From the NCBI GenBank assembly GCA_033398695.1, contig CM065801.1, forward strand, positions 52,462,358 to 52,526,357: a stretch of DNA of 64,000 nt, read 5' to 3'. Positions 10,808-22,350 of this stretch are shown here, in pieces. The notes beneath the pieces are model-generated. The model saw only the letters and a program-made list of their open reading frames with translations. It made no database searches and had not been told where the DNA came from. How positions within the stretch are numbered: the first letter of the stretch is position 1; the number at the start of each line of letters is the position of its first letter. This DNA is from Orobanche coerulescens (taxonomy: Eukaryota; Streptophyta; Magnoliopsida; Lamiales; Orobanchaceae). Made by a program: the position numbers and the translations under genes.

Positions 10808-11395
10808 GTTAGATTATGGTCATGCTATGCACGGTCCTATGCTTTATTGTCATGTGATGCGATGTATGTTTAAATTTATGCATGTATGTGATGCTATGTA
10901 TGTTTAGATGTATGTTAGCAAACATAGACATTAACATAGGATAAAAATCCTCGTTAAAATTTTAATGCCGTTCATTTGAAAAACACCTATCAAGACTTCG
11001 ATCATCATGAGTGGGTCATGCCAAAGTCGGGCACTCGGATTATCTTAGTAAGGTAGGATAGGTAATGGTGATACCTATACGTTTAATGAACTTGGAAATC
11101 AAAATAGTTTTGAACCTTAAGGCATAAGATGGGATTATAACATGCTTGGGCATACGATGCCAAATCCCATGACATAATCTAAGAGTTACATATGATGTAA
11201 TCGATAAAGAGTTATCCACCTAAAGTAGTTCAATTCTAGGCGTCATGCCAAAGCTGAGTTTAGGATTGTGCGAAATGGGATCTTAGCCCACTAAAATTAC
11301 AAATGTTGTAAATTGAGGGTACTTTGTTTTAGTGGGAGTATTTTTCGAGAAATAAAATAATGAGACTAAATATTTTGCATATTGAATTTTGTAGA

Positions 11396-12330
11396 ATGGC
11401 ATCAAACAACACATCCACCATTTCACTGCGATCCGTCCTTGAGAAGGACAAGTTGAAAGAAAATGGCAAAGAACTATCTGGATTGGATCCGAGCACGAGA
11501 ATAGTTCTCAAGCAAGAAAGAAAGTGTATGTTCTTGAGGAAGAAATTCCCGATGAGCCGGTGACAATGCAAATAAAGCAACAAAAGACAAATGGAAGAAA
11601 CATTGTGATGATTCCATTGATGTCGGTTGTCTTATGTTAGCCACCATTTGTCCGTAACTTGAAGAATCTGGAGGAAATGGAAGCTAATGAGCTAAATGCT
11701 CACCTCAAGGAAACTTTCGAAGCATGCTAGGCAAGAGAGGTATGAGACCTTTCAAGCCTTGTATGCTTGCAAGATGGTTGAGGGACATCCGTCGGTGCTC
11801 ACGTGCTCAAGATGAAAGGATATATTGATCATCTTGAAAGGCTTGGTTTTCCACTTTCTAAGGAGCACTCCACGGATGTGATCCTAAACTCATTGCCCGA
11901 AAGTTTCGGTCGGTTCATTATGAACTATAATATGAATGAGATGGAGAAGTCCATTGCCGAGCCGCATGGGATGCTTAAAACGGCCGAAAGGTAATATTAA
12001 GAAGAAACCAAACCATGTGTTGATGGTCGGAAAGGGAAATCCTTTAAGAACAAAGGCAAGGGCAAGGGTAAGGCAAAAGTTGCCAAATCTAAAGACCCTA
12101 CTAGGCCGGGTTTCAAGGCTAAAGCTCCCAAAGATGGAAATTGCCATCATTGCAATAAACCAGACACTGGAAAAGAAATTGCAAGATTTACTTGGAAAAG
12201 CTAAAGCGTACCAAGGCGGTGAGACCACAGGTATATTTGTTATAGAAGTTAACTTATCTACCTCTAACTCCCGGGTATTAGATCTGGATGTGGATCTCAC
12301 ATTTGTACAAATGTGCAGGGGTTGAGAAGC
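11396..12330 (+). pseudogene. B gag remnant
   Basis: ATG at 11396 starts MASNNTSTISLRSVLEKDKL, a typical copia gag N-terminus. After a shift near 11480 the frame gives RIVLKQERK and EEEIPDEP-like sequence, then the conserved gag segment GYIDHLERLGFPLSKEHSTD with VILNSLPESFGRFIMNYNMN (11803-11950). A lysine-rich stretch and a partial zinc knuckle (CHHCN, near 12145) follow. Several single-base gains and losses break the frame. Capsid assembly would be its role in the family. Confidence 0.85.
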
Positions 12331-13740
12331 GGAGAGAATCAAGAAAGGGGAAGTAGATCTAAGAGTTGGCAATGGAGCAAGAGTTGCCGCACTAGCCGTA
12401 GGAACTTATGATCTAGTTTTGCCCAATGGGCTTTTGTTAGTTTTGAACAATTGCTATTATGTTCCCGCTATGAATAGGAATATTATTTCGCTTTCTACAT
12501 TAGATTGTGAAGGTTACGCTTTTCTTATTAAGAATAAGATCATTCGTATTTTCTTTGATGACTTGCTTTATGGTACGCAAAGTTATACACGCCTTTACAA
12601 TATTGATCTAGATGAGTCCGACACTTTGGAAGTCTATAACATTGCATCCAAGAAACCTAAGCTCAATGATTCTAATCCGACTTACTTATGGCATTGTCGA
12701 CTTGGTCACATAAACGAGACGCATTTCTAAACTCCATAATGATGGACTTTTAGACTCTTTTGACTATAAATCATATGGGACATGCGAATCTTGTTTATTG
12801 GGCAAGATGACGAAGAATCCTTTCACCGGTCATGGAGAAAGGGCTAGTGATCTATTAGGCCTAATACATACGATGTATGCGGACCTCTTAGCACTCATGC
12901 CGAGGCGGATACCAATACTTCATTACATTCACCGATGATTTTAGCCGATATGGATATATTTATCTTATGAAGTATAAACATGAATCTTTTGAAATGTTCA
13001 AAATATTCCGAATGAAGTACGTAATCAACTTGGCAAGACAATTAAAGCCCTTCGATCAGATCGAGGTGGGGAATACTTGAGCCAAGAATTCGATGATCAT
13101 CTTAGGAGTTGTGGAATTGTTTCGCAACTTACTCCTCCCGCACACCTCAAGATAACGGAGTGTCCGAGAGGAGGAATCGAACTTTATTAGATATGGTTCG
13201 ATCCATGATGAGTCGAACAGCTTCCATTATCATTTTGGGGCCACGCCTTAGAAACAGCAATGACATTCACCCTTAACCGTGTTCCATCTAAAGATTGAAA
13301 AGACACCATTTGAGAAATGGACTGTAAAAGACCAAACTTGTCTTTTCTAAAGATCTGGGTTGCGAAGCGTTCGTAAGGCGCCAAGTGTTTGACAAACCGG
13401 CAATGATTCGAAAGATGTTTATTTGTGGGATATCCTAAGGAAACTAAAGGATATTACTTTTACAAGCCCGCAGAGAACAAAGTGTTTGTTGCTCGAAATC
13501 TTTGTATTCTTAGAAAGGGAATTTATTTCCAAAAGAGACAGTGGGAGAAGAGTAATTCTCGAGGAAACTCGAGAACCACAAGAAGACATCGCTTCACCGA
13601 TGGAAACCGAACAAGCTCAACAAAGCTTGAAGAGCCCATTCAAAGTCCCACGCAGATCCGATAGGATGCGACATGAACCCGAGAGATATGGTTATCTCGT
13701 AATGAGGATGATGATGCATCGCTCATAGATGATGAGCCTA
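12331..13740 (+). pseudogene. B protease end, GAG-pre-integrase and integrase remnant
   Basis: The 12419-12730 frame reads LVLNNCYYVPAMNRNIISLS (protease tail) and ends YLWHCRLGHINETH, the start of the integrase zinc-binding region. CESCLLGKMTK-like sequence follows near 12785 and the core near 12900-13150 (FTDDFSRYGYI and SDRGGEYL as read across breaks). The C-terminal GYPKETKGYYFYKP segment is at 13425. It is broken in at least five places. In the family this part inserts the cDNA into the genome. Confidence 0.85.
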
Positions 13741-15250
13741 GTACCTATCTGAGCCGCTTGGGACCCGAGTCCGAGGAATGGCTAGAAGCCATGAAGTCCG
13801 AGATGCAATCCATGTATGACAATCAAGTTTGGAACTTGATAGATCCACCCGAGGGTGTTAAAACCATTGGGTGCAAATGGGTCTATAAAAAGAAGAAAGA
13901 CATGGATGATAATCGCAAGCCTATAAAGCTAGACTAGTGGCAAAAGGTTATAGGCATTCATGGTGTTGACTATGATGAGACCTTTTCGCCGAGTCATGCT
14001 TAAATCAATTAGAATTATATTTGCCATTGCCGCATACTATGATTATGAAATATGGCAAATGGATGTCAAAACAGATTCCTTAATGGAAACTTACTCGAGG
14101 ATGTGTATATGACACAACTGAAGGTTTTGTTCATCCGAAAATTCTAAAAGGGTTTGCAAGCTTCAAAGATCCATTTATGGGTTGAAGCGAGCTTCTCGAG
14201 TGGAATCTTCGTTTTGATGAAATCACAAAGAGTTTGGTTTCATTCAAAATGAAGATGAACCTTGTGTACAAGAAGGTTAGTGGGAGAATAGTTGTTTTCT
14301 TAGTCTTATATGTAGATGACATATTACTCATTGGAAATGACATTCCCACCTTGCATACCAAGACTTGGTTGGGAAGTTGTTTCTCAATGAAAGACTTAGG
14401 AGAAGCCGCTTACATTCTTGGGATAAAGATCTATAGAGATAGATCAAAGAGATTGATTGGTCCGAGTCAAAGTACATACATTAATAAAATATTGAAGAGG
14501 TTCAATATGCAAGACTCCAAGAGAGGACTCTTGCCAATGTCACATGGCATTCATCTCGAGTGAGACTCGAGTCCTAAGACTCCGATGAGCGAGCCCGTAT
14601 GAGCAAGATACCATACGCTTCGGCTATTGGATCGATCATGTATGCCATGATTTGTACTCGACCGGATGTATCGTTTGCTCTTAGTATAACAAGTCGATAC
14701 CAATCGAATCCAGTGAAAGTCATCGATGCGGTGAAAACCATCCTAAAGTACTTGAGAAGAACTAAGGATGATTTCCTAGTTTATGGAGGGTGGGAAGCAG
14801 AAATGTTGTAAGAGGTTACGCCGATGCAAGTTTCGAAACCGCAGAGACGATTTCAAATCGCAAACTGGTTATGTGTTTGTATTGAATGGAGGTCTTGTGA
14901 GTTGGAAGAGTTCCAAGCAAAGCACGGTTGCTGATTCACATGTCTGTTGAGTACTGGCACATCGGATGCGGCTAAGGAAGCCGTATGGATCAAGAAGTTC
15001 GCACGAACTAGGAGTGGTGCCAACCATCCGTGGTCCCATAAGCCTTTATTGTGACAATAATGGTGCTATTGCACAAGCTAAAGAGCCTAGGTCCCATCAT
15101 AATTCCAAACATATACTCGGAAAATATCACCTAGTCGAGAGATCGTGACGAGGAGATATTACAATATGCAAAGTAGCAACAGAAGAGAAAGTTGCAGATC
15201 CACTTACCAAGCCTCTCTCACAAGGAAAGCATGTTGAGCATGCTAGAGCG
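13741..15250 (+). pseudogene. B reverse transcriptase and RNase H remnant
   Basis: Reverse transcriptase signals run from VWNLIDPPEGVKTIGCKWVY (13828) through EIWQMDVK (14047) and the catalytic YVDDILLIG at about 14308, to MSKIPYASAIGSIMYAMICT (14599). RNase H follows, including SLYCDNNGAIAQAKEPRSHH (15040) and ADPLTKPLSQ (15197). It ends 40 bases before the polypurine tract. One shift falls at ACAACTGAAGG near 14115, where the family has an extra C; this is a CTG site and may be a sequencing error. Confidence 0.9.
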
Positions 15251-15286
15251 ATAGGACTAAAAGTCATGTATGAATGGTCCTAGTGC

Positions 15287-15297
15287 AAGTGGGAGAT
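15287..15297 (+). other. B polypurine tract
   Basis: AAGTGGGAGAT directly precedes the 3' LTR TGTTGGG. It primes plus-strand DNA synthesis in retroelements. Confidence 0.9.
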
Positions 15298-16781
15298 TGT
15301 TGGGAATAGTTCCCTAGGACATTCGATGTGCCTAGATTTGTAATTGTCACATTTAAATAAAGTTATTTGATATCATTTATTTCTCGTTGATTATTATAAT
15401 GTGTGCATGTTTTAATATTATAATAATCGAATAATAGTTATTCACGAATAATAAGATTATTCAAATGTCCCCAGTAAAATCGCGTTGAGTAGAGACTCAA
15501 GTGATTAATATACTAGTATAAGTTTGATTGATAATCATCGGATGATTATGCGTATGGTACGGATCAATCTTATGGGTATTGGTTGGAGAAGCGTCTTGGA
15601 CCGACCCGCATTGAGATCACCGCATGGAAATGTCATAAGTGAATCTCAATACAAGATGTCAATAAATCCTTGAACCGAGATTATCATAGAGTCCAACATG
15701 ATAATGCTATGCCTTGACGTAATCCAACGTCATCTCAAACATGGTGATCATAAAGGTTAGCGATCGGGATTAGTGGGAGTCATGTAGAGGGCAATGAATA
15801 ATCAAGATGGGGATTTGTCCCTCTCTTAAGTGAGAGAGATATTCATTGGGCCCCTCGATAAGTAGGATCAAGGAAATGCATGGCCATGCTCAAATGAAGA
15901 GTCATTTGATTCAATCGCCTACTTAAGATCGAGAAAGCATTTGAACATAAATAAGTATGACAGACTCCATGACTTAGTTCAAATATGATATCGCGTGACA
16001 AAGGGATTTGACACGTTAAAAGGTTTAATGGACTATTAACTTATATTATTTGGGTAATCATAATGTCTTGCTAGAGGCCGCTTATGATTTATTATTTAAT
16101 AAGGTATTAAATAATTGCCAACATAATATAAGCCTTTTGGGTCACACATACGACAATTATAGACAAGTAGGAATAAATATCAACTGGGAATAATAAATAT
16201 AATATTGGATATTATATTTATAAGGAGATTAAATAATAAGTAATATATAATATTGGATATTATATATATTGTATTATATAATAAGTTGAGGGGCAACTAA
16301 GCAAATACTAGATTATTGAATCTAGGGTTTACTTAGTATATATATATAAGGTCTTGGACAAGGAGTTGTTATGAGAATACAAGACCTAAAAATCGGCCCT
16401 TCAAGGAGAAGAAAAATCGGCCATCTACATCATATTGTAGGAGAACGGAGTCGATCATCCCTCTTCCCTTAGTTGATCTTGATCAATAGTACAATCCTTC
16501 TAGTAAGGAATTTGTGTTGTACTATTTATCAATATTATTCGTAAGGATCTAGCAATCCGGCTTGTGGAATTGTTCGTGTGTGGATCACCAAAAGAGGAAG
16601 GAGATATTCATCTGCTTCTAGTCCGGATCTAGAATTGTTCAATCGGATTAAGGTAATTCGATTAACTCTTTAGTTAAACAATTAAATTACTGCATGAGAT
16701 CCTAAATTGGGTTTTCACATTTATTGTTCCGCTGCGTTTTTACTCCGATTATTCTGTATTCGATACATAGAAAACCCAACA
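15298..16781 (+). repeat. B 3' LTR
   Basis: It matches the 5' LTR throughout. In the first half about nine of thirteen differences fall on CAG or CTG triplets of the 5' copy, rather than being spread evenly. Confidence 0.95.
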
Positions 16782-16802
16782 AAATCTTGACACAACACAT
16801 CC

Positions 16803-18414
16803 GAATACTACAATCCTTACAGAAACTTCATTATTCATTCATCAATATGCAATACAACATAAAATACTTATGAAATGCAATTGAAATTACTTATCGAAAT
16901 ATTACAACCGAACAAGTAACAACTTGCCTCAAATAGCCGGGTCGGTAAAGCAAATCAGTCCGGAGGTTCGATTCCCACACCTTGACAAAATATTTATATC
17001 CCGATATCAATAACAGTATACTACGACATTCGATTTCCACGATCAACGGCTATCCCAATTTTATAATTTTGTTTTCCTCTTTCTCAAAAGTGATGATCCG
17101 AACTTTAACAAGTTCATCACTAAAACTCCAGAATATTATTTTAAATATAAAAATAATATTCAATATTTTTCGGTTGTATTTATGATATAACCATTATTTG
17201 ATCGAATAAAAACTTCGTACTATTTAAATACGAAAAATATTCCAAAGTCATCAATTTTGAAAACTCATGATTTTCATATGGAAAAATATTAATAATCATA
17301 GTATTAAATTTTCCATCCTTAAACACAAATATAAGGTATTCAACCCGTTCGATACAAACGAAAAATATAGAGCTAACTCGGTAATGTATTGATAAATACA
17401 GGAGTCTAAACATTTCATAAAAATCACAATAAAAACTGATTTGTGATAACATGTATCTCTGGTACAAATTTAATGAAACTTTATCAAAAATAGACTTGCA
17501 GCTTCAAAGATATACGTGTTTAAACTAGACAACTCGATCAACTTCAAAAGAAATGTTGCCGAAGTGACCGAAAATATCGTATGACTCACTATAAAGCGAT
17601 TCATATTAAGGTGTATTCGACTCAATACCTACAGTCAAATAAGATTTTTACTTATATGAATTTTCTTTATAATGCTCGAGATGTAATCGTAAAATAACTT
17701 ACATATTGAGAGATAATCGAGTTCAATGGAGGCAACCCAGATCGGAATTTACAGACTCTGGAGAATTTCATCAAACAACTATCGGGCGTCTCTGGACAAG
17801 AATGTTGTGATTCGCTGAGTCTTTTAGTATTTTCAGGATATACAAATCTCCAATGTAGGATATAAACGTATGTCCATTAAGACGTGTAAATTTTCTACAT
17901 GTATAGATAATTTTTATGGGACAGCCTTAAGGTTAAGGCCAGTCTTTACGGGTTCAATGTCGCCTAGATGGTCAAGACAAAGATCATGACTAGGCATTAT
18001 GAGTGACGACCCGTGCCTCGGTCGCGGGATTCTCGGGCGCTGTCGCCCGACGGCGCCTGTGATGGCGCACGGTGCCCGACAGCTGACAGTCTTCCACTAA
18101 TTCGATCATAACTTCTTCGTCCGAACTCCGATTGGCTCGTCGTTTGAACCGTTGGAAAGCTAACTCAAATCTCCATAATACTGTTAATTTTCAGAATTTT
18201 TTTAAGATCCCAAAAATTCGTGGTTATTTTTTCAAAGTTGATACTTGTCCACGACACCTCCGAGAAAATGTCCAATCTCGTCTCTACTAACATTTCCGGT
18301 ATCCCTTTCTTATTTTAAATATTCCAAGACCAGAAATGTATCTCCAATACATTCAAATAAATTTACAAGTCCCGTATTTAGTCGGTATGTATTCCTAAAA
18401 TTCAGGATATTACA
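16803..18414 (-). repeat. D left LTR (3' LTR), segment 2
   Basis: It continues the LTR after the C/B insertion and matches 19841-21442. It contains AACTTGCCTC (AGGCAAGT on the sense strand, 16922), a GC-rich palindromic part near 18000-18090 (CGGGCGCTGTCGCCCG), and the block shared with E and F at about 18105-18205. Confidence 0.9.
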
Positions 18415-19104
18415 TACTACCCCCCTTAAAAATAAGTTTCGTCCTCGAAACTTGCAATCCTCTTACAAACAATCGTTTAATCAGAAAATCCAACATCATC
18501 AAAAGTAAACAATCATTATCGAACAATTCGAACAATATACTTACAGGTCTGTGAAGTCGATGATCTCCCGTGATACTAGCATATGACTCCATTTCGAAAA
18601 TCTCAACATAATAAAATGCCAATACCAACAAATTGGTAATTTTTGCAATTACTCACACAATTTCGAAAACAATTGATCTCCGCCAAGATCGGATTACAGT
18701 TTAGAGAACTGTCGAGTTTTGAGTGGTATTTGTGACGTTGTATCCTCCTCACCTAGAGCGCATGAGCCGCTCCTTGACACATGCCCGTATCACCGGCGTT
18801 CCACTCCACATCGAAAGCCGCTCCTTGACACGTGCCTCGCACCGGCGTACACTTTTTGATTGGAGCCGCCCATTGCACATGACTACGGCACCGGCGTTCA
18901 CTCCCTGCCTCGTCGGTCTCGGAAACACCAACAATCACCAAATCCACACAGCACTACAACAGAACTCAAAAATACCACAGTTTCAAAACATCACAGTTTG
19001 AATAACCAGAAATCCATATCACAACATCACGCTACCACCACATCGGTAGAGCCACATAACACACATGCCCGGTTTTCACAAAACCTAGGCTCCGATACCA
19101 TAAT
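18415..19104 (-). other. D interior: PPT, hairpin, triple repeat, primer site
   Basis: The minus strand reads primer site TGGTATCGGAGCC (19088-19100), then a three-copy repeat at about 18766-18905 built on GCCGCTCCTTGACACATG and CACCGGCGTTCACTCC. It ends with the hairpin AAGTTTCG-TCCT-CGAAACTT (18436-18455) and the polypurine tract GGGGGGTAGTA against the LTR. No ORF has a recognisable domain. D therefore keeps only the parts needed in cis. Confidence 0.85.
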
Positions 19105-21442
19105 TGTAACACCCCAAAAACCTTACGGGAGTATTACACGCCGTAAACCCTTCTCACAAGGATTTACCAGGCTAAGCACAATTTTCCACGTCATTTCAAA
19201 AATGCCAAAAAGACCGATGATGGTAATATTTTTCAAATACTAAAAAAAATCCTTTTTCAAATACCGTCGTAAAAATACCGTCAAAACGATCAAGGCCAAA
19301 ATGCCAAAAACTCGGTTTAGGGAATCGGTTTTACGAAATAAAATTCAGTTGGCAAAATCGTAAAAGTCATTTCAAAATACTCACGCAGCGGATAAAAATA
19401 CAGTCCAATATATGCATTTACATTGAAATAAAACGAACATCAAAATACACGATTCCCAACATAAGCCATAGCCGGATCGTCCGGATCCTCGACTCTTCAC
19501 GCATTGTCCATCGAAAATCATCTCTCGCTAAAAAAGTCCCACAACGGTCACCATAATGCCCGATAAATAACCGCAAATACATAAACATAAATATTCACAT
19601 GCCATGCATCATGAGAAAGATAACCACAACTATAACCTTACCACTTTCGGTTAATCCAATGATTCTCGTCAAATTCTCAATATCACAACAATATTGTATA
19701 ATACCTCAATACCGAATACTTTCCCGTACACAATCCTCTATGTACGATTACCATAAAAACATATCTCTATTTGGATTTCCTTCCGAAACGCATATCATAG
19801 ACCAAGAATATCCAAATATCCTCAAAACCATCCGAATACTACAATCCTTACAGAAACTTCATTATTCATTAATCAATATGCAATACAACATAAAATACTT
19901 ATGAAATGCAATTGAAATTACTTATCGAAATATTACAACCGAACAAGTAACAACTTGCCTCAAATAGCCGTGTCGGTAAAGCAAATCGATCCGAGGTTCG
20001 ATTTCCACACCTTGACAAAATATTTATATCCGATATCAATAACGAGATACTACGACATTCGATTTCCACGATCAACGGCTATCCCAATTTTATAATTTTG
20101 TTTTCCTCTTTCTCAAAAGTGATGATCCGAACTTTAACAAGTTCATTACTAAAACTCCATAATATTATTTTAAATATAAAAATAATATTCAATATTTTCG
20201 GTTGTATTTATGATATAACCATTATTTGATCGAATAAAAACTTCGTACTATTTAAATACGAAAAATATTCCAAAGTCATCAATTTTGAAAACTCATGATT
20301 TTCATATGGAAAAATATTAATAATCATAGTATTAAATTTTCCATCCTTAAACACAAATATAAGGTATTCAACCCGTTCGATACAAACGAAAAATATAGAG
20401 TGACTCGGTAATGTATTGATAAATACAGAGTCTAAACATTTCATAAAAATCACAATAAAAGCGATTTGTGATAACATGTATCTACAGTACAAATTTAATG
20501 AAACTTTATCAAAAATAGACTTGCGAGTTCAAAGATATACGTGTTTAAACTAGACAACTCGATCAACTTCAAAAGAAATGTTCTTTGGAAGTATTTGAAA
20601 ATATCGGGGTGACTCACTATAAAGCGATTCATATTAAGCGGTATTACGACTCAATACCTACAGTCAAATAAGATTTTTACTTATATGAATTTTCTTTATA
20701 ATCTGCTCGAGATGTAATCGTAAAATAACTTACATATTGAGAGATAATCGAGTTCAATGGAGGCAACCCAGATGGAATTCTGAGACTCTCTGGAGAATTT
20801 CATCAAACAACTACCGGGCGTCTCTGGACAAGACTCTGTGATTCGCTGAGTCTTTGAGCATTTTCAGATATACAAATCTCCAATGTAGGATATAAACGTA
20901 TGTCCATTAAGTCGTGTAAATTTTCTACATGTATAGATAAGTTTTATGGGACAGCCTTAAGGTTAAGGCCACTCTTTACGGGTTCAAAGTCGCCTAGTTG
21001 GTCAAGACAGCATCATGACTAGGCATTATGAGTGACGACCCGTGCCTCGGTCGCGCGGGATTCTCGGACGCTTTGTCGAGCGCCGACGCACTTGATGACG
21101 CACGGTGCCGACGGTGATCTTCCACTAATTCGATCATAACTTCTTCGTCCGAACTCCGATTGGCTCGTCGTTTGAACCGTTGGAAAGCTAACTCAAATCT
21201 CCATAATACTGTTAATTTTCAGAATTTTTTTAACATCCCAAAAATTCGTGGTGATTTTTTCAAAGTTGATACTTGTCCACGACACCTCCGAGAAAATGTC
21301 CAATCTCGTCTCTACTAATATTTCCGGTATCCCTTTCTTATTTTAAATATTCCAAGACCAGAAATGTATCTCCAATACATTCAAATAAATTTACAAGTCC
21401 CGTATTTAGTCGGTATGTATTCCTAAAATTCAGGATATTACA
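19105..21442 (-). repeat. D right LTR (5' LTR)
   Basis: TGTAACACCCC to GGATATTACA, 2338 bp, intact. The primer site lies at 19088-19100, just outside its left end, which fixes the minus orientation. Differences from the left LTR often involve CAG/CTG, for example AACAGTATA against AACGAGATA. Confidence 0.9.
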
Positions 21443-22350
21443 CAATGAGTGCGGGCAGCACTTAGCCAACCTAGCGGGCCACACTGTAAACCCCGACTGA
21501 GAACGAATGAACGAATCATTCCAGAAACATTATGTCATGAATACCATACATGTATAGACCCTTCATCAGATGTCCCGGTCAAGTCTTCGGGTCACGGTAA
21601 AGTCAAACCTTACTGTTGACTAAACTCTATACATGTGTTAATGCAAATCAAGACCGACTGGTTAATAGTGTATCTAATACTACTATATCAGAATGCTTTG
21701 CCAAAGACTTATGATCTTATTTGCCATTAACCGTATAGGACATTAGCCTGCTCACTAACAGGAGATAGAATCCTTTCTTGGCGTACAGTAAAGACTGCTA
21801 CCTGCCCGTATAGTTCGCACTTCGAGGTTGACTCAGCAATTAAGTAATTGAGTCTAACTATTCTAATGACAAACTAAATGTCACAGGCACATCTTCTACT
21901 GAACCCTCAAGTCAAAGGTCTACGTATACTATCACAACATTTCGATTCGTCGTCGACTCTCCGAGAGTGAATACCGTGTGACTGAATCGAGTATGAGTCG
22001 TGTTCGAGTATACTGGTCCCACCAATATACTTATAACTATGCTATCAAGACGTGCACACGTCCTAGCATCAGTTATACAAGTCTTATTAAAACTTAATGT
22101 CCATTTAAGTTTATCGACTTGCGAACGATTTACGTAAATAAACTTTGAACACTTCCAGTGCATTTTCTCTTATCCCATAATGAGAATGGAATGTTCGATT
22201 TATTTACATGGACTTCACTTCAATGTTTACCAAGTCAAGAATGCAATTGAAATACAATAAACAGTGAATGAATCGTATTGCCTTTTTATTAATTATTTCA
22301 TAATTACAAGTACAATGCCCCTACTCTCTCATCCCCTGAGTGGCATTCGA
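21443..22350 (-). repeat. X left LTR, segment 2
   Basis: It begins with the CAATG duplication and continues the X LTR (AGTGCGGGCAGCACTTAGCC against AGTGCGGGCAACACTTAGCC in the right LTR). It stops at CATTCGA (22350), where G begins; the last 16 bases of the LTR lie beyond G at 28015-28030. Confidence 0.9.

Larger units (their letters stand above)
9696..11395 (+). other. B leader: untranslated region with tRNA-like relics and repeats
   Basis: These 1.7 kb before gag hold no ORF of note. They contain three tRNA-like sequences on the minus strand (9973-10352), a three-copy repeat of TTTTACGGCCTGCG (10522-10612) and a perfect 12-bp hairpin (10778-10807). A gene-free leader of this length is long for a copia element. 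Confidence 0.8.
8194..16781 (+). mobile_element. Element B: full-length Ty1/copia
   Basis: B has two LTRs (8194-9681, 1488 bp; 15298-16781, 1484 bp), both TGTTGGGAATAG to AAAACCCAACA, and the 5-bp duplication AAATC (8189-8193 and 16782-16786). The primer site TGGTATCAGAGCC is at 9683 and the polypurine tract AAGTGGGAGAT at 15287-15297. Gag, protease, integrase, RT and RNase H follow in copia order, all with many frame breaks. The LTRs are very similar, implying recent insertion, which contrasts with the heavily broken coding region (see the CAG/CTG finding). Confidence 0.95.
7073..16797 (+). mobile_element. Element C: solo LTR (about 1.13 kb) interrupted by B
   Basis: C runs from TGTTGTTGCCC to TTGACACAACA, with TGTTG/CAACA ends, flanked by CATCC at 7068-7072 and 16798-16802. 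It consists of 7073-8193 plus 16787-16797. No primer site, polypurine tract or coding interior is present, so it is the solo LTR left by recombination of a former element. It is GC-rich, with many GGTCGATCGCC-like repeats from 7860 to 8180 and a TATA-like sequence at 7487. ORFs on both strands of this part lack any recognisable domain. Confidence 0.85.
6333..21442 (-). mobile_element. Element D: non-autonomous Ty3/gypsy with long LTRs and 690-bp interior
   Basis: D starts TGTAACACCCCAAAAACC and ends GGATATTACA, flanked by CAATG at 6328-6332 and 21443-21447. Its left LTR (6333-7072 plus 16803-18414, about 2.35 kb) is interrupted by C and B; its right LTR is 19105-21442 (2338 bp). Between them is an interior of only 690 bp with a polypurine tract, an adjacent hairpin, a triple repeat and an initiator-Met primer site, but no gag or pol. 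It would need proteins from another gypsy element, plausibly one like E, whose termini it shares. Confidence 0.9.

Noticed and set aside
18723..19001. 92-residue ORF in the D interior
   Set aside because: It is a translation of the three-copy repeat; overlapping frames on the other strand are equally open.
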